Of a stretch of 21,872 bases of DNA, positions 20,140-21,872 are shown piece by piece; position 1 is the first letter of the stretch; every line of letters begins with the position of its first letter. A program made the position numbers and the translations under genes. The stretch lies in IMG/VR virus record IMGVR_UViG_3300027881_000096, positions 1 to 21,872 of that record; one strand, 5' to 3'. The stretch comes from a virus. The notes below the pieces were generated by a model, which did no database searches, was not told where the DNA came from, and saw only the letters and a program-made list of their open reading frames with translations.

Positions 20140-21872
20140 ATGATTGATACATCGGGAAAAACACAATATCTTCTCAATCAAAATAATACAGGGACAACTA
20201 CGTTTCATGTTGTATCTGTTACCGATGGGGTCGATACTTATTATTTATCTGACGTTGATGTGCTATTGACTGATGGTCATGTTCATTCTGTATTGATGGC
20301 AACTCCGTCAATATCAGAGTCGGTAAATATATTCACTAAAAAGTGGCAGGTAAATAATTGTAGTGTAACGGCGACGGATATTGCTTTTATGAAAGATTCG
20401 TCACTTAATGATGTAAGATTATCGGATGTTGCCGATGGGTTTGTCGGTAATGATTTTATAGTTTATGAACTTGTCGGACAGGTCACGGCATTATCGGATG
20501 GAATAATAATCTTTAACGGGGTTGTATCTAAAACGCCGAGTTACGATGAAAAGAATATCAATATTACAGCGGTTGCCGCATATACTCTGATAGATAAGAT
20601 GTTGCCGGATAGGTTTGTAAAAGATGTTTCCGGTTTCAATCCGCCGACGGATTATTTAGATGAGAAACTACCTATTGTTTATGGGGATTTCACTTTCAAC
20701 AGTACACTATATGACGGATCAGGAAAAGGAATGGCGGTTGCGATACCGACTGACAGATTCTCACAGAATAAATTTGTAGTATCTGACCATGCCTTGAATG
20801 ATTTAACGGCTATTTATTTCAAGGATGAACTCGAAGACCCCGTGAAGTTTTCGTCACCGTCATTAGATGCAAGTGAAACTATTGGTGCTTCGGATTATGG
20901 CACGGCAGAAGCCGGTTCGCTTGTCGAGGGCGTTATATATCCCGACGAAGAAACCGTCTGTGATAGAAATTATTCAACCAAAATAACAATAACCAATTCA
21001 GATGTTCAGGGTGACGGCACAAATTACAATCCGCAGGGTTCAGTAAGATTTGACTTTGATAATCAGGAATTTCTCGAAGATTTAGCAACATATTATTCGG
21101 CAACTGCGAAATTTAGGTATGCGTGTGCTTATGATGATATATCAATCAACAATAATGTCAGTGACATGATACGACTCATATATGGAACGGGTGAAACGAC
21201 TTGCGATAATGCGGCGGCAGTTGATAAGGGTGATGGCACAGTTGGGGTTCCATCAACGGCACACGGTAGAATTTCAGGAGATAAGATTACAATAAGCGGT
21301 TCGACAAATTACGATGATTCATATCGGATTGTATCAGTCACGGCAAACGAAATCGTGATTGAGGAAACTTATGTTGCTGAAACTTTTGGCGGTTCAGAAA
21401 CAATTACCTATGAATTACACACGACAAATACTGTTTTGACATTAGCCTCAACTGAATCCATTGCGACGATTGGTGTATGGACAGATTTCCCGACGGACAC
21501 TACTCATAATGGAGATTATGCTGTTGAGATATGGGTAAAGGGGCATATCAGCGATGATGGTGAAATTCTGTCGGAGGTAAGCGAGTGCCGTCTTAATTTT
21601 AGAGGCGGAACACGAAAACGATTTGTCGGTTTCGCTGAATGTGAAGGCAAAGAATATTCTTCTCATATTACTGGACGTTCATCTAATTATGCTGTCGGCG
21701 ATATGATAGAAGACCCATCGGGTATTTGCGAATGGATTGCCAGAGATTATTTGGGTTTAGCAGATGCCGATATTGATATGCCAAGTTTTATTACAGCCGA
21801 AAATACTTCCATGACAGCACGATTGAATTTACATAGTCAGAATGAAATGACGGCGATTGATGCGATGCGTCG
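20140..21872 (+). CDS. Baseplate hub-like tail protein (3' partial)
   Basis: Open to the end of the window, 577 codons visible without a stop. The ATG at 20140 is the first in-frame start after the previous TGA at 20119-20121, with a GATGGGA SD about 10 bases before it. The protein begins MIDTSGKTQYLLNQNNTGTT and is beta-rich throughout, with a KLPIVYGDFTF motif (about residues 177-187), NYSTKITITNSDVQGDG, a VGVPSTAHGRISGDKITISG segment and a GICEWIARDYLGLADADID segment in the last 70 residues. Its position after the distal tail protein and the LPIVYG motif suggest a baseplate or hub protein, but no catalytic motif is visible. Confidence 0.7.
   Translation, partial: MIDTSGKTQYLLNQNNTGTTTFHVVSVTDGVDTYYLSDVDVLLTDGHVHSVLMATPSISESVNIFTKKWQVNNCSVTATDIAFMKDSSLNDVRLSDVADGFVGNDFIVYELVGQVTALSDGIIIFNGVVSKTPSYDEKNINITAVAAYTLIDKMLPDRFVKDVSGFNPPTDYLDEKLPIVYGDFTFNSTLYDGSGKGMAVAIPTDRFSQNKFVVSDHALNDLTAIYFKDELEDPVKFSSPSLDASETIGASDYGTAEAGSLVEGVIYPDEETVCDRNYSTKITITNSDVQGDGTNYNPQGSVRFDFDNQEFLEDLATYYSATAKFRYACAYDDISINNNVSDMIRLIYGTGETTCDNAAAVDKGDGTVGVPSTAHGRISGDKITISGSTNYDDSYRIVSVTANEIVIEETYVAETFGGSETITYELHTTNTVLTLASTESIATIGVWTDFPTDTTHNGDYAVEIWVKGHISDDGEILSEVSECRLNFRGGTRKRFVGFAECEGKEYSSHITGRSSNYAVGDMIEDPSGICEWIARDYLGLADADIDMPSFITAENTSMTARLNLHSQNEMTAIDAMR

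Overview
This window reads as part of a tailed double-stranded DNA phage (Caudoviricetes) or prophage. It carries a compact, all-plus-strand gene set with a near-complete packaging, head and tail module of siphovirus type: a GpA-type terminase, an HK97-type portal and capsid, a tail tube, G/GT-like tail chaperones and a tape measure protein. No integrase, repressor, lysis gene, rRNA, tRNA, CRISPR array or insertion sequence is visible, so lysogeny and genome ends cannot be judged. Base composition is moderately AT-rich. Shine-Dalgarno (SD) sites are strong and frequent (AGGAGGTGA-like), and ATG, GTG and TTG starts are all used. This points to a host that relies on SD initiation and argues mildly against Bacteroidota. 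The host itself cannot be named from the sequence.

Bases 1-5092 are an accessory block of small, tightly packed and often overlapping genes. It begins inside a pentapeptide-repeat protein. It continues with several zinc-ribbon mini-proteins, a coiled-coil protein, a Gp37/Gp68-type (DUF5131) protein, a winged-helix-like protein, small membrane proteins and tiny ORFs of 25-26 codons. Most have no assignable function. The block ends with a strong SD that serves only a 4-codon minigene, then an intrinsic terminator at 5134-5163.

Bases 5164-5317 are non-coding and contain two strong dyad structures plus repeated GTCAA/TTGAC words, directly before the small terminase gene. This is the natural place for a cos/pac site, a promoter or leader control of the late operon.

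Bases 5318-21872 are the late operon. The order is small terminase, large terminase, a small exported protein, a portal fused to a Mu gpF-like head protein, a prohead protease fused to the major capsid protein, a three-repeat probable decoration protein, a small head protein, a gp6-like connector, a gp10-like protein, a tail-terminator-like protein, a zinc-ribbon protein, a second tail-terminator-like protein, a small charged protein, the tail tube protein, the tail chaperone with a -1 frameshift extension, the tape measure protein, a distal tail protein with a discoidin-like domain, and a baseplate/hub-like protein that runs off the end. Hairpins sit on both sides of the decoration gene and may tune transcript levels in this highly expressed stretch.

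The points most worth a second look are: the protease-capsid fusion, which carries both an in-frame internal start with an SD and an A8 slippery run at the domain junction; the non-coding dyads before the terminase genes; the probable frameshift in the tail chaperone; a Sec-signal protein inside the head module; and a TTG-started zinc-ribbon gene wedged between tail-completion genes.
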